Source: an uncultured Oscillospiraceae bacterium
GTDB lineage: Bacteria; Bacillota; Clostridia; Oscillospirales; Acutalibacteraceae
Reading direction: 5' to 3'
Assembly (NCBI GenBank): GCA_900546265.1
Contig: URCA01000034.1
Location: 1-38,653, forward strand
Length of the DNA stretch: 38,653 bases
The notes under the pieces were generated by a model. The model had not been told where the DNA came from. It was given only the letters and a program-made list of their open reading frames with translations, and searched no databases. The first letter of the stretch is position 1; each line of letters begins with the position of its first letter. This document shows positions 14,964-22,327 of the stretch, one piece after another. The position numbers were made by a program, and so were the translations under genes.

Positions 14964-15839
14964 TTATCCCTTCGCCACGGCGATGAGCTCCAGGGGGTTA
15001 TAATCGGGCTGCAGCGCGCCGTTGATGGCCATGGCCACCAGACGGGCCGCCCGGTGGATCATCACATCCACCTCCCGGGGGGTGACCATCATCTGAGCGC
15101 CGCGGGGGGTGAGGTCGGGCGCCTCCTCTCCCCGGTCGCTGAATTCCCGGGCAATGGTGGCGGCGTCCACCACCGTGGGCACCCCCATGCCGATGACCGG
15201 CACGCCCAGGGTTTCGGCATTCAGGGGCTGGCGGTTATTGCCCACACCGGAGCCGGGGGCAATGCCGGTGTCGCACAGCTGGACGGTGCAGCCCAGGCGG
15301 GCCACGCTGCGCGCGGCCAGGGCGTCCACCACCACCACGGCCACGGGATGCACCACCGTGCAGACGCCCCGGACGATTTCCCCGCTTTCGGTGCCGGTCT
15401 GTCCCAGGACGCCGGGGGTGAGCACGGCGGTGGGGCGCAGGTCGTCCAGCCCCACGCTGCGGGCGAACTCGCCGCCGATGTGGCGGGTGGCCAGCACCAT
15501 GTCGGCGGACTCGGGGCCCAGGGCGTCGGGGGTGATGGCCCGGTTGCCCAGCCCCACCACAAGCACGGAGCCCTCGGCGGGCAGCAGGGCGGTCAGCTCA
15601 TTGGCCACAAGGCCGGCGGCTTTTCCCAGGGTTTCCTCGTTGTCTGTCAGAGGAGGCACCTCGACGGTGATATAAGCGCCCTGGGGCTTGCCCAGCGCCC
15701 GGGCGGCCCGATCGGTGCGGATGTGCAGGCGGGTGACGCAGGTGTCCCCTTCGCGAAACGTGTCTTTTCCCACGTCCTCGTCGGTGAGATGCTGCGCTTC
15801 GTCGGCCACCTCAATGGCCAGGTCGGTGCGGAATTGCAT
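14964..15839 (-). CDS. gpr: Germination protease for small acid-soluble spore proteins
   Basis: Self-activating A25 aspartate-type endopeptidase made in the forespore that degrades SASPs during germination. The 291-residue product shows the conserved N-terminal RTDLAIE segment used in autoprocessing, VGLGNRAITPDALGP, PGVLGQTG(T/M)E-like segment, VVVVDALAARS, and DTGIAPGSGVGNNR. It is shorter than the Bacillus protein (about 370), mainly through reduced insertions. ATG 15839 follows AAGGGGG by eight bases. Upstream on the minus strand, TGTATA, 15 bases and CAAATAC lie at 15908-15881, weakly like a sigma-G site (the -10 is poor). It is divergent from rpsT, as in Bacillus, but separated from spoIIP and lepA. 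Confidence 0.95.
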   Translation of the reverse strand: MQFRTDLAIEVADEAQHLTDEDVGKDTFREGDTCVTRLHIRTDRAARALGKPQGAYITVEVPPLTDNEETLGKAAGLVANELTALLPAEGSVLVVGLGNRAITPDALGPESADMVLATRHIGGEFARSVGLDDLRPTAVLTPGVLGQTGTESGEIVRGVCTVVHPVAVVVVDALAARSVARLGCTVQLCDTGIAPGSGVGNNRQPLNAETLGVPVIGMGVPTVVDAATIAREFSDRGEEAPDLTPRGAQMMVTPREVDVMIHRAARLVAMAINGALQPDYNPLELIAVAKG

Positions 15840-15935
15840 GGTGGTGTCCCCCTTGTTTTCGGATAAATCGATTTGTTTCAGTATTTGCGAAAACCGCGGG
15901 GCTATACACCTTTGGAAATTTTCCGAAAAAAACAG

Positions 15936-15964
15936 TTGCTTTTTCGAATTGGACGTGGTATTAT
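15936..15964 (+). promoter_or_regulatory. Promoter of rpsT
   Basis: TTGCTT (15936-15941), a 17-base spacer and TATTAT (15959-15964); an overlapping TATAAT (15962-15967) is an alternative -10. Confidence 0.55.
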
Positions 15965-16015
15965 AATCCGTGCGTGATTTAGAAGTATAATCTTTTTTGC
16001 AGAGGAGGTGTGACC

Positions 16016-16270
16016 ATGCCCAACATTAAATCCGCCAAGAAGCGTGTGAAGGTCATCGCTGTGAAGACCGCCCGCAACAAGGCCAACCGTTCCGCCCTGA
16101 GAACCGAAGTGAAGAAGGCGAACGCGGCTCTTGAGACCGGCGTCGAGAACAAAGAGGAGATCCTCCGGATCGCCATGAAGAAGATTGACCAGGCCGCCGC
16201 GAAGGGACTCCTGCACAAGAATACCGCTGCACGGAGAAAGTCCGCCCTCGCGAAAAAAGCCAATGCATAA
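16016..16270 (+). CDS. rpsT: 30S ribosomal protein S20
   Basis: Primary 16S rRNA-binding protein of the small subunit. The 84 residues, MPNIKSAKKRVKV to ALAKKANA, have the family length, high Lys/Ala content and the three-helix pattern with KNTAARRKS near the C-terminus. The ATG at 16016 follows AGGAGG (16003-16008) by seven bases; the in-frame GTG at 16010 is too close to that site. Monocistronic, with a strong terminator. Confidence 0.97.
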   Translation: MPNIKSAKKRVKVIAVKTARNKANRSALRTEVKKANAALETGVENKEEILRIAMKKIDQAAAKGLLHKNTAARRKSALAKKANA

Positions 16271-16285
16271 ATGGTTTTCCAAAGC

Positions 16286-16315
16286 AAGCCCTCATCCCTA
16301 GGGATGAGGGCTTTT
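16286..16315 (+). terminator. Terminator of rpsT
   Basis: AAGCCCTCATCCC (16286-16298) pairs with GGGATGAGGGCTT (16301-16313) around a TA loop, then T residues. Confidence 0.95.
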
Positions 16316-16345
16316 TGGCAGGAGACGGAAACCGGCCGGCAACAG

Positions 16346-16374
16346 TTGATTTTTTGCGGCGATTGGTGTATACT
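16346..16374 (+). promoter_or_regulatory. Promoter of the SRP RNA gene
   Basis: TTGATT (16346-16351), a 17-base spacer and TATACT (16369-16374). Transcription should start near 16381, about 13 bases before the predicted 5' arm of the RNA. Confidence 0.75.
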
Positions 16375-16393
16375 CTTAGAGCGAAATGTAAAG

Positions 16394-16540
16394 ACCGCAT
16401 GCTTTGGGGCATACGGATGGGCGGGTCCTGTGCGACGGTGCGCCGTGAACCATGTCAGGCGGGGAACCGAGCAGCATTAAGCGGTAGCTTCCGGGCGCCG
16501 CAGGTAACCTGTCCGTCCGTATGACCCGAGAGCATGCGGT
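16394..16540 (+). ncRNA. ffs: Signal recognition particle RNA (bacterial)
   Basis: RNA scaffold of the SRP that binds Ffh and delivers nascent membrane proteins. ACCGCATGCT (16394-16403) pairs perfectly with AGCATGCGGT (16531-16540), and CATACGGA pairs with TCCGTATG inside it. The diagnostic helix-8 core is present: GTCAGG (16454-16459), a GGAA tetraloop closed by CGG and CCG (16460-16469), and GAGCAGCA (about 16469-16476). It precedes dnaX, as in Bacillus and many clostridia. A length near 147 bases lies between the E. coli 4.5S form (114) and the Bacillus form with an Alu domain (about 270). T residues follow the closing arm, so the long helix may act as its own terminator. Confidence 0.93.
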
Positions 16541-16567
16541 TTTATTTGATCGAAGGGAGGCGGCTTT

Positions 16568-18196
16568 ATGTATCAGGTGCTGTACCGCAAATGGCGGCCC
16601 CAGGCGTTCGCCGACGTGTATGGGCAGAACCACATCACGGCGGCCCTCAAAAACGAACTGCAGACCGGCCGTCTGGCCCACGCGTATCTGTTCACCGGGT
16701 CCCGCGGGACGGGCAAGACCACCTGCGCCAAGATTATGGCCAAGGCGGTCAACTGCCTCCATCCCGTGGATGGCGACCCCTGCAACGAGTGCGACATCTG
16801 CAAGGGCATCGACAGCGGCGCCATCATGGATGTGGTGGAAATCGACGCCGCGTCCAACAACGGGGTGGACAACATCCGGGATCTGCGCGAGGAGGTCAAC
16901 TTCACCCCTGCGGTGGCCAAATACCGGGTGTATATCATCGACGAGGTACACATGCTGTCCACTGGGGCCTTCAACGCCCTGCTCAAGACGCTGGAGGAGC
17001 CTCCGCCCCATGTCGTGTTTATCCTGGCCACCACCGAGGTGCATAAGCTGCCGGCCACCATTCTGTCCCGCTGCCAGCGGTTCGATTTCCATCGCATTCA
17101 GCCGGCCGACATCGCGGCGCGCATCCAGTATGTGGCGGGTCAGGAGCAGTTCACCGTCACCGATGAGGCGGCCACCCTGCTGGCCCGCCTGGCCGACGGG
17201 GCGCTGCGGGATGCGCTGTCCCTGCTGGATCAATGCGTTTCCCGTTCCCGGGAAATTACTGCCGACGTGGTGGCCGAGACCACCGGGCTGGCGGGCCGGG
17301 AGTATTTGTTCGAGCTGTCGGCGGCCGTGCGGGCCGGAGACAGCGGCGCGGCCCTGGCCCTTATCGACCGGCTGTACAACGCGTCCAAGGACATGGAGCG
17401 GCTGTGCGCCGAGTGGACGGAGTATTTCCGCAACCTGATGATTCTCAAAAGCGTCAAAGACGCCGCTGACCTCATTGTCGCACCGCCCGCCGAGCTGCAT
17501 CGGATGGCGGCGGAGGCGGAGCAGTTCGAACTGCCCGCCATCCTGCACTGCATGAACGTGCTGCAGCAGGCGCTGGAGCGGCTGCGGGGCGGGGTGTCCC
17601 GCCGGGTGGAGATGGAGATGGCGGTGCTCCGCCTATGCTCCCCCGATTTGGACGCCAGCGCGGACAGCCTGCTGCGTCGGGTCAAGATGCTGGAGGATAC
17701 GATCAAATCGGGTATGACGCTGGCGCCGCAGGCGCCGGCGGCTCCGTCTCGTCCGGCGGCCCGGGCGGAAGGCGGCGAGCCCGAGGCCCCGCCGCTCCCC
17801 AGTAACGAAGGGCCGGCGGCCGGCGATAGCCTGGGTACTGATCAGGAGGTGCCCTTCGAGAGATGGAACGACGTACTGGACACGCTGTCCGGCACCTGCC
17901 CGCCGCTGTACGGCGTGCTGGTGGATTCCACCGCCCTGCTGCGGGGGGATTACGTGCTGATCTGCACCGATAACGATATGTTCAAGGCGCTGGTCACCCG
18001 GGACGGGAACAAGAACGTCCTGCTGGGGGCCATCCGGTCGGTGACCGGCCGGAACCACCGCATCGGCGTCAAGCGGAGCAGCGGCGCGCCGGCGGCGGGA
18101 TCCTCCGCCGGGCAGGCGCCGCCGCCGGAGGATCCGCTGGCGGCTTTTCTGCAAAACAGCCGGGCCCAGGGCCTGGACGTGGAATTTAAGGATTAA
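16568..18196 (+). CDS. dnaX: DNA polymerase III gamma/tau subunit
   Basis: Clamp-loader ATPase that also tethers replicative polymerases. The 542-residue product has Walker A GSRGTGKT (44-51), a zinc module with C72, C75 and C78 plus a nearby Cys, DEVH (125-128), and the SRCQRFDFHRI sensor-1 region near 168, followed by domain III, a Pro/Ala-rich linker (about 385-425) and a C-terminal tau-like domain. ATG 16568 follows AGGGAGG by nine bases. It is first in a dnaX-ebfC-recR operon. I looked for an obvious slippery A run producing gamma and saw none. Confidence 0.96.
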   Translation: MYQVLYRKWRPQAFADVYGQNHITAALKNELQTGRLAHAYLFTGSRGTGKTTCAKIMAKAVNCLHPVDGDPCNECDICKGIDSGAIMDVVEIDAASNNGVDNIRDLREEVNFTPAVAKYRVYIIDEVHMLSTGAFNALLKTLEEPPPHVVFILATTEVHKLPATILSRCQRFDFHRIQPADIAARIQYVAGQEQFTVTDEAATLLARLADGALRDALSLLDQCVSRSREITADVVAETTGLAGREYLFELSAAVRAGDSGAALALIDRLYNASKDMERLCAEWTEYFRNLMILKSVKDAADLIVAPPAELHRMAAEAEQFELPAILHCMNVLQQALERLRGGVSRRVEMEMAVLRLCSPDLDASADSLLRRVKMLEDTIKSGMTLAPQAPAAPSRPAARAEGGEPEAPPLPSNEGPAAGDSLGTDQEVPFERWNDVLDTLSGTCPPLYGVLVDSTALLRGDYVLICTDNDMFKALVTRDGNKNVLLGAIRSVTGRNHRIGVKRSSGAPAAGSSAGQAPPPEDPLAAFLQNSRAQGLDVEFKD

Positions 18197-18210
18197 AGAA
18201 AAGGCAGGTT

Positions 18211-18564
18211 ATGACAATGAAAGCGAGACTTCCCAAGGGCGTGGGCGGCGGCCCCGGCAACATGCAAAGCATGATTAAGCAGGCCCAGCAGATGCAGGAG
18301 GAAATGGGCAAGCTGCAGGAAGAGCTGGACGTAAGGGAGTACACCGCCACCGCCGGAGGCGGCGCGGTGACCGCCGTGGTGGACGGCAAGCACATCGTCA
18401 AGAAGCTGGAGATCAAACCGGAGGTCGTGGATCCCGAGGATGTGGACATGCTCGCGGATTTGGTGATGGCCGCGGTCAACGAGGCCATCCGCCAGGCGGT
18501 GGATACCTCCGAGGCGGAAATGTCGAAAATCACCGGCGGTATCAACATGCCGGGATTGTTTTAA
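18211..18564 (+). CDS. YbaB/EbfC-family nucleoid-associated protein
   Basis: Small dimeric DNA-binding protein of the EbfC/YbaB family, thought to shape the nucleoid and always found between dnaX and recR. The 117-residue product has a Gln/Met-rich amphipathic helix (MIKQAQQMQEEMGKLQEELD), a central beta sheet with EYTATAGGGAVTAVVDGKH, and a C-terminal helix AAVNEAIRQAVDTSEAEM. Start is ATG 18211; ATG 18217 (two codons on) is equally plausible because AAAGG and AGG sites suit either. It lies 14 bases after dnaX. Confidence 0.93.
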   Translation: MTMKARLPKGVGGGPGNMQSMIKQAQQMQEEMGKLQEELDVREYTATAGGGAVTAVVDGKHIVKKLEIKPEVVDPEDVDMLADLVMAAVNEAIRQAVDTSEAEMSKITGGINMPGLF

Positions 18565-18594
18565 ACCGGGCGGCCAGAAGGAAGGGGGGAGCCG

Positions 18595-19194
18595 ATGTCC
18601 TACAGCGTGGCGCCGCTGGAGCGGCTGATCGAACAGCTTGAGCGTCTGCCGGGCATCGGGCACAAGTCGGCCCAGCGGCTGGCTTTTTTCCTGCTGAACC
18701 AGCCGGAGAAGAACGCGGCGGATTTTGTCTCCGCCATCACCGAGGCGCGGGAAAAGATCCACGAATGCGCGGTCTGCCGGAACCTGACGGATCAGGATTT
18801 ATGCCCCATCTGCCGGGCGGGCAACCGAGATGCCTCTGTCATCTGCGTGGTGGAGGATCCCCGGGATGTCATGGCCTTTGAGCGCACGCGGGAATACGCG
18901 GGCCTGTATCACGTGCTGCACGGCACCATCTCCCCTATGGACGGCGTGGGCCCGGATCAAATCCGGGTCAAGGAACTACTGGTCCGGGTGGCAGACGAAG
19001 AGGTACAGGAGGTGATCATGGCCACCAATCCCACGGTGGAGGGAGAAGCGACGGCCATGTATATCTCCAAGCTGCTCAAGCCCTTCCAGGTCAAGGTGAC
19101 CCGGCTGGCCTACGGCATTCCGGTGGGCGGCGATCTGGAGTACGCCGACGAGGTCACCCTGCGCCGGTCGCTGGAGGGACGCAACGAGCTGTAG
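18595..19194 (+). CDS. recR: Recombination mediator RecR
   Basis: Forms with RecO the loader that places RecA on gapped DNA. The 199 residues show a helix-hairpin-helix (LERLPGIGHKSAQRLAF), a C4 zinc finger (C58, C61, C70, C73) and a Toprim domain from about 80 to 175 (VVEDPRDVMAFERT, ATNPTVEGEATAMYI), followed by the family motif RLAYGIPVGGDLEYADEVTL. It closes the dnaX operon. ATG 18595 follows a GGAAGGGGGGAG-like site. Confidence 0.97.
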   Translation: MSYSVAPLERLIEQLERLPGIGHKSAQRLAFFLLNQPEKNAADFVSAITEAREKIHECAVCRNLTDQDLCPICRAGNRDASVICVVEDPRDVMAFERTREYAGLYHVLHGTISPMDGVGPDQIRVKELLVRVADEEVQEVIMATNPTVEGEATAMYISKLLKPFQVKVTRLAYGIPVGGDLEYADEVTLRRSLEGRNEL

Positions 19195-19297
19195 GCTGCG
19201 GGGGGATTTCCGCCGTGTGGAAACGGCCTTTGAGCAGGCAAGAGCTCGCGCGAGATGGGAAACCCATCCGTCAAGCGATGTAAGGAGGTGAACGGCC
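19195..19297 (+). other. Structured spacer ahead of smpB
   Basis: About 100 bases with several short hairpins, the clearest GATGGG (19254-19259) and CCCATC (19263-19268) around AAA, plus the palindrome CTCGCGCGAG (19245-19254) just before it. There is no T tract and no clear promoter, so recR to smpB read-through is likely. Function unknown. Confidence 0.35.
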
Positions 19298-19762
19298 TTG
19301 CCAAACGTCAGCACCAAAACGATAACCACGAACAAAAAAGCCTTTCACGACTATTTCGTGGAGGAATCCATGGAGGCGGGCATTGAGCTGGCCGGAACGG
19401 AGGTCAAGGCTCTGCGGGCCGGCACCGTCAACCTCAAGGACGCCTGGTGCTCCATTGTGGAGGGCGAGATTTTTGTTAACGGCATGCATATCAGCCCCTA
19501 CGAAAAGGGAAATATCTTTAACCGGGATCCCATGCGGGTCCGCCGGTTGCTGCTGCACAAGAAGGAAATCCTCCGTCTGTACGGCGTGATGAAGCAGCAG
19601 GGCTATACCCTCATCCCCTTGTCCCTGTATTTTAAAGGCTCTCGGGTAAAGGTGCAGATAGGCCTTTGCCGGGGCAAAAAGCTGTACGACAAGAGGGAGG
19701 ACGCCGCCCGGCGGGATATGAAACGGGAGGCCGATCGCGCCCTCAAAGAACGAAACGCCTGA
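19298..19762 (+). CDS. smpB: SsrA-binding protein SmpB
   Basis: Binds tmRNA and places it in the empty A site for trans-translation. The 154-residue product begins MPNVSTKTITTNKKAFHDYF, then has GIELAGTEVKALRAG, the oligonucleotide-binding barrel with WCSIVEGEIFVNGMHISPYE, and the basic C-terminal tail GLCRGKKLYDKREDAARRDM that extends into the decoding site. It starts with TTG at 19298, nine bases after AAGGAGG (19282-19288). The tmRNA gene itself is not in this window. Confidence 0.97.
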   Translation: MPNVSTKTITTNKKAFHDYFVEESMEAGIELAGTEVKALRAGTVNLKDAWCSIVEGEIFVNGMHISPYEKGNIFNRDPMRVRRLLLHKKEILRLYGVMKQQGYTLIPLSLYFKGSRVKVQIGLCRGKKLYDKREDAARRDMKREADRALKERNA

Positions 19763-19783
19763 GTGGAAATAGTGAAGCAGTAA

Positions 19784-19814
19784 AAAGGCGCCGGACGAAC
19801 AGTCCGGCGCCTTT
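19784..19814. terminator. Bidirectional terminator between smpB and the deacetylase gene
   Basis: AAAGGCGCCGGAC (19784-19796) pairs perfectly with GTCCGGCGCCTTT (19802-19814) around GAACA, between convergent genes; A/T runs flank both sides. Confidence 0.93.
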
Positions 19815-19815
19815 G

Positions 19816-21339
19816 TTATGCCTTTTTCTTGGCGCGCAGCACGAGGATGACCAGCGCAGCGGTGGCGCCTGCTGCCAGGCAGATCACCGCAATAAGAACG
19901 GTTTTGGAGGCGGACGGCTCCTCCCCGGGGACGGAGGAATCCGGCGGAGCGGCGGTAATCGTCGTGCCGGTTGTCGGCGCGGTCACCGCTTCCGTGGCGG
20001 AGGGCGGTTCCGACGCGGCGGTCGAAGTGGGGACGGTGAAGGTGGTGGAGGCTTGTGTGGTCGGGGCCGTCGTGGCGGGTGGTGTGCCCATCGACGTTGT
20101 GGGAACAGAGGCGGCGCCTTTTTGCTTTTCCGAAAGAGGCAGGCCGTCCCAGGGGATCACCGGCGCCAGATTCTCGAAAAAGTCGTTTTTCTTGACATCG
20201 GGGCCCACCGACGAATAATATAGGCCGAACCAGCGGTTGTCATTCTTGCCCGCCTCGTCCACGTGGTACCGGCCTCGTTTGGCTTGGGAGATATGACAGG
20301 CGAACCCGGCGCGCGCCATGTCCAGCCCGGTTTTGCCGCCGAAACGGGATAGGGGCACGTTCCAGTTCATCAGCAAATCGTCCTTGTCGTATTTATGCAG
20401 GTACAGCTTTTTGATTTGCCAGGTGCCGTACTTCCCGGCGCTGTCCGGATACTGCTGGGGATCGCCGCTCAGGGTGATGGCTTTGACAAGGGTGTTGCTG
20501 TTCATCCGGTGAGCCCCGTGGCCGTATTCGCCGTTGAGATCCTGGGTCAGCACCACATCGGGCTTGACCCGGCGGATCAGGGCCACCTGCCAGGCCATGA
20601 TATCGTTTTTATTATACAGTTGATACGCCTGCTTGAGGGTGGAGCAGTATTTGTCCCCGAAATCTGACAGGATGGGATAGTTGGTAATCCCCACCGTCCA
20701 CAAGCCGTCGAGCAGCTCGTGCGTGCGGCCGTAGCCGTGACGGATGAGATAAGACACCTGCACCTTTTTCCCAAACTGGCCGGCATACACCGGCATGGCG
20801 CCGCCGAACCAGAGAAGCTCGTCGTCCGCGTGGGTGGAGGCGAGAAGCATATCCGCTTTTTCCAGCGGCGGGTTCCACTGCTGCACCCAGGAAGGGGTCT
20901 CCCCCGCCCCGAGGACATACAGCTCGCCGAGCACGGCCTGGCCGCTGAAGGTCAGGCGATAGGTGCCGCTGCCCGCGTCCAGCTTTTTGAACTCGTGGAG
21001 GAACGAATCTGCCCCGCCCTCCGCCAACAACTCAGTGCCGCCGTCCGTCACCCGGGACAGCACCCAGGGGACGGGCTTGCTGTTCCACAGAAGATAAACG
21101 CCGCCGATCGGCTGTTTACTATGTAACTGGATATAGGCCTCTTTTCCGCCCTTCCAGGAGGTGCCGGCGGATCCATCCGTCAGAAACCGCACGATGGATC
21201 CATTCTGGGAGGCCGAGAAGGAACAGGAGTTGGAAATATCGCCAGGCTGCAGCTCCGAGGCGTCCGCCGCTGGGAGCGAGCCGATGGAGGTGATACAAAT
21301 AACGGCTGTGGCCGCCGCCGCCCATATTTTCAGTTTCAT
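19816..21339 (-). CDS. Surface-anchored PIG-L-type deacetylase with discoidin-like domain
   Basis: Predicted zinc-dependent de-N-acetylase (LmbE/PIG-L family) acting outside the cell on an N-acetylated glycan or related substrate. The 507-residue product has a signal peptide (about 1-28), an F5/8-type (discoidin-like) binding domain at about 30-150 (LTDGSAGTSWKGG, YIQLHSKQPIGGVYLLWN), and the catalytic domain with STHADDE (H170, D172, D173, E174) and NGEYGHGAHR (H274, H277). A Thr/Ser/Pro-rich stalk (about 412-475) and a C-terminal membrane helix (about 478-502) ending in RAKKKA anchor it. The usual AHPDDE motif reads THADDE, with metal and catalytic residues intact. A weak GGTGAG site precedes ATG 21339. 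It is monocistronic. The substrate is unknown; peptidoglycan, wall polymer or host mucin GlcNAc are possibilities. Confidence 0.85.
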   Translation of the reverse strand: MKLKIWAAAATAVICITSIGSLPAADASELQPGDISNSCSFSASQNGSIVRFLTDGSAGTSWKGGKEAYIQLHSKQPIGGVYLLWNSKPVPWVLSRVTDGGTELLAEGGADSFLHEFKKLDAGSGTYRLTFSGQAVLGELYVLGAGETPSWVQQWNPPLEKADMLLASTHADDELLWFGGAMPVYAGQFGKKVQVSYLIRHGYGRTHELLDGLWTVGITNYPILSDFGDKYCSTLKQAYQLYNKNDIMAWQVALIRRVKPDVVLTQDLNGEYGHGAHRMNSNTLVKAITLSGDPQQYPDSAGKYGTWQIKKLYLHKYDKDDLLMNWNVPLSRFGGKTGLDMARAGFACHISQAKRGRYHVDEAGKNDNRWFGLYYSSVGPDVKKNDFFENLAPVIPWDGLPLSEKQKGAASVPTTSMGTPPATTAPTTQASTTFTVPTSTAASEPPSATEAVTAPTTGTTITAAPPDSSVPGEEPSASKTVLIAVICLAAGATAALVILVLRAKKKA

Positions 21340-21514
21340 TGACGCTCACCGTCCTCTGTGTGGTGTTGGGAAATTTATTCAGATCGGCTAATGCCCATCG
21401 CAATCGATCGATTCACGGGAGCGAACCCCTTTACTACCACTATATTTTATCAAATCGGTTAGGCAAAGTAAACCACGTTTAACAATCTTAATAGGATCGT
21501 AAGGAGTTTTGCCG

Positions 21515-21583
21515 ATGAATTTTCCGTTTCTTCTATATTTTTTAGGCGAGGCGGCGCTAGGCAAAAAAACGTGGTATGTTTGA
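21515..21583 (+). CDS. Candidate 22-residue hydrophobic small protein
   Basis: Not recognised. ATG 21515 is eight bases after AAGGAG (21501-21506) and is followed by 22 codons beginning MNFPFLLYFLGEAALG and ending KKTWYV, then TGA. The first ten residues are hydrophobic, as in membrane-associated small proteins, and the end is basic. The strong ribosome site in an otherwise non-coding stretch is the main argument. No clear promoter or terminator frames it. It could also be a leader peptide or chance. Confidence 0.3.
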   Translation: MNFPFLLYFLGEAALGKKTWYV

Positions 21584-21717
21584 GGTGCCTACCACATATA
21601 TTTCCTCATACGGACAAGCCGGCAGCCGGCTCGCGCCGATTCGCGAAAAAGCGTCAGAAAGCGCGTAAAAGGCCAAAAAAAAGCGTTTTTTATCTAGCTT
21701 TTTGCGGAGAACTCTGT

Positions 21718-21768
21718 TATACTGAGGGGTAGTCGATGCTGCACAAAAGATTGATATTTTCTTCACAA
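21718..21768 (+). promoter_or_regulatory. Hydrogenase operon promoter with Rex-like operator
   Basis: TATACT (21718-21723) is the best -10; the matching -35 (TAGCTT at 21695-21700) is weak. TTGATAT (21751-21757), four bases and TTCACAA (21762-21768) match the Rex operator TTGTGAA-N4-TTCACAA perfectly in the right half and at four of seven in the left. A site 28 bases downstream of the -10 suits NADH-sensing repression of an NADH-linked hydrogenase. Functional use is inference. Confidence 0.45.
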
Positions 21769-21826
21769 TATTTGTCGAGGTGCAGATCTGAATAGAACCT
21801 ATGATTGGCAAGGAGGAAACGGCAAC

Positions 21827-22324
21827 ATGCAAAAAAAGATCAGCAAACTCCCGTTTAAAGGGACGGCTGAGCAGGCGGCCCAACTGAAGGAAGTTATCGA
21901 CGCCAACAAGCAGGATCCCAGTCGCCTGATGTTCGTCATGCAGGAAGCCCAGGGGATTTATGGGTATCTCCCCATGGAGGTGCAGCAGATGATCGCGGAC
22001 GGGATGAATGTCCCGCTCGAAAAGGTGTACGGGGTGGCGACCTTCTACGCCCAGTTCGCCCTGTCCCCCAAGGGTGTCTACAATGTATCCGTCTGCCTGG
22101 GCACGGCCTGCTATGTCAAGGGCGCGGGCGATTTGTTCAATAAGCTTAGCGAAAAGCTGGGTATCGGCGCGGACGAATGCACCGAGGACGGCCAGTTCTC
22201 CCTGACCGCCTGCCGCTGCATCGGCGCCTGCGGCCTGGCCCCCGTCCTGACGGTGAACGAGGATGTGTACGGCCGTCTGACCGTGGACGACATTGACGGT
22301 ATACTGGCCAAGTATACCGCTTGA
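21827..22324 (+). CDS. NuoE-like [2Fe-2S] subunit of NAD(P)-linked hydrogenase (HndA/HydC type)
   Basis: Carries electrons between the flavin subunit and the hydrogenase. The 165-residue product has the thioredoxin-like 2Fe-2S domain with ligands C90, C95, C131 and C135 (spacing C-x4-C and C-x3-C), an extra Cys at 129, and an N-terminal helical bundle with GIYGYLP and VYGVATFYAQF typical of NuoE. ATG 21827 follows AAGGAGG by about ten bases. It is the first gene of a five-gene operon. Confidence 0.93.
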   Translation: MQKKISKLPFKGTAEQAAQLKEVIDANKQDPSRLMFVMQEAQGIYGYLPMEVQQMIADGMNVPLEKVYGVATFYAQFALSPKGVYNVSVCLGTACYVKGAGDLFNKLSEKLGIGADECTEDGQFSLTACRCIGACGLAPVLTVNEDVYGRLTVDDIDGILAKYTA

Positions 22325-22327
22325 GTT

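Larger units (their letters stand above)
21340..21826. other. 487-base intergenic region, divergent between deacetylase and hydrogenase operon
   Basis: The region is AT-richer than its neighbours. It contains a candidate 22-codon ORF (21515-21583), a weak hairpin GTGGTA (21571-21576) with TACCAC (21590-21595), the hydrogenase promoter -10 at 21718-21723 and a Rex-like site at 21751-21768. No RNA gene or mobile element was recognised. The long overlapping minus-strand frame here shows no family features. Confidence 0.5.

Noticed and set aside
19195..19297. tmRNA gene next to smpB
   Set aside because: Too short (about 100 bases), and no tRNA-Ala-like ends or tag ORF were seen.
21557..21883. 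108-codon minus-strand frame in the intergenic region before the hydrogenase operon
   Set aside because: It overlaps the promoter, Rex-like site and the start of the NuoE-like gene; composition does not resemble the real genes.
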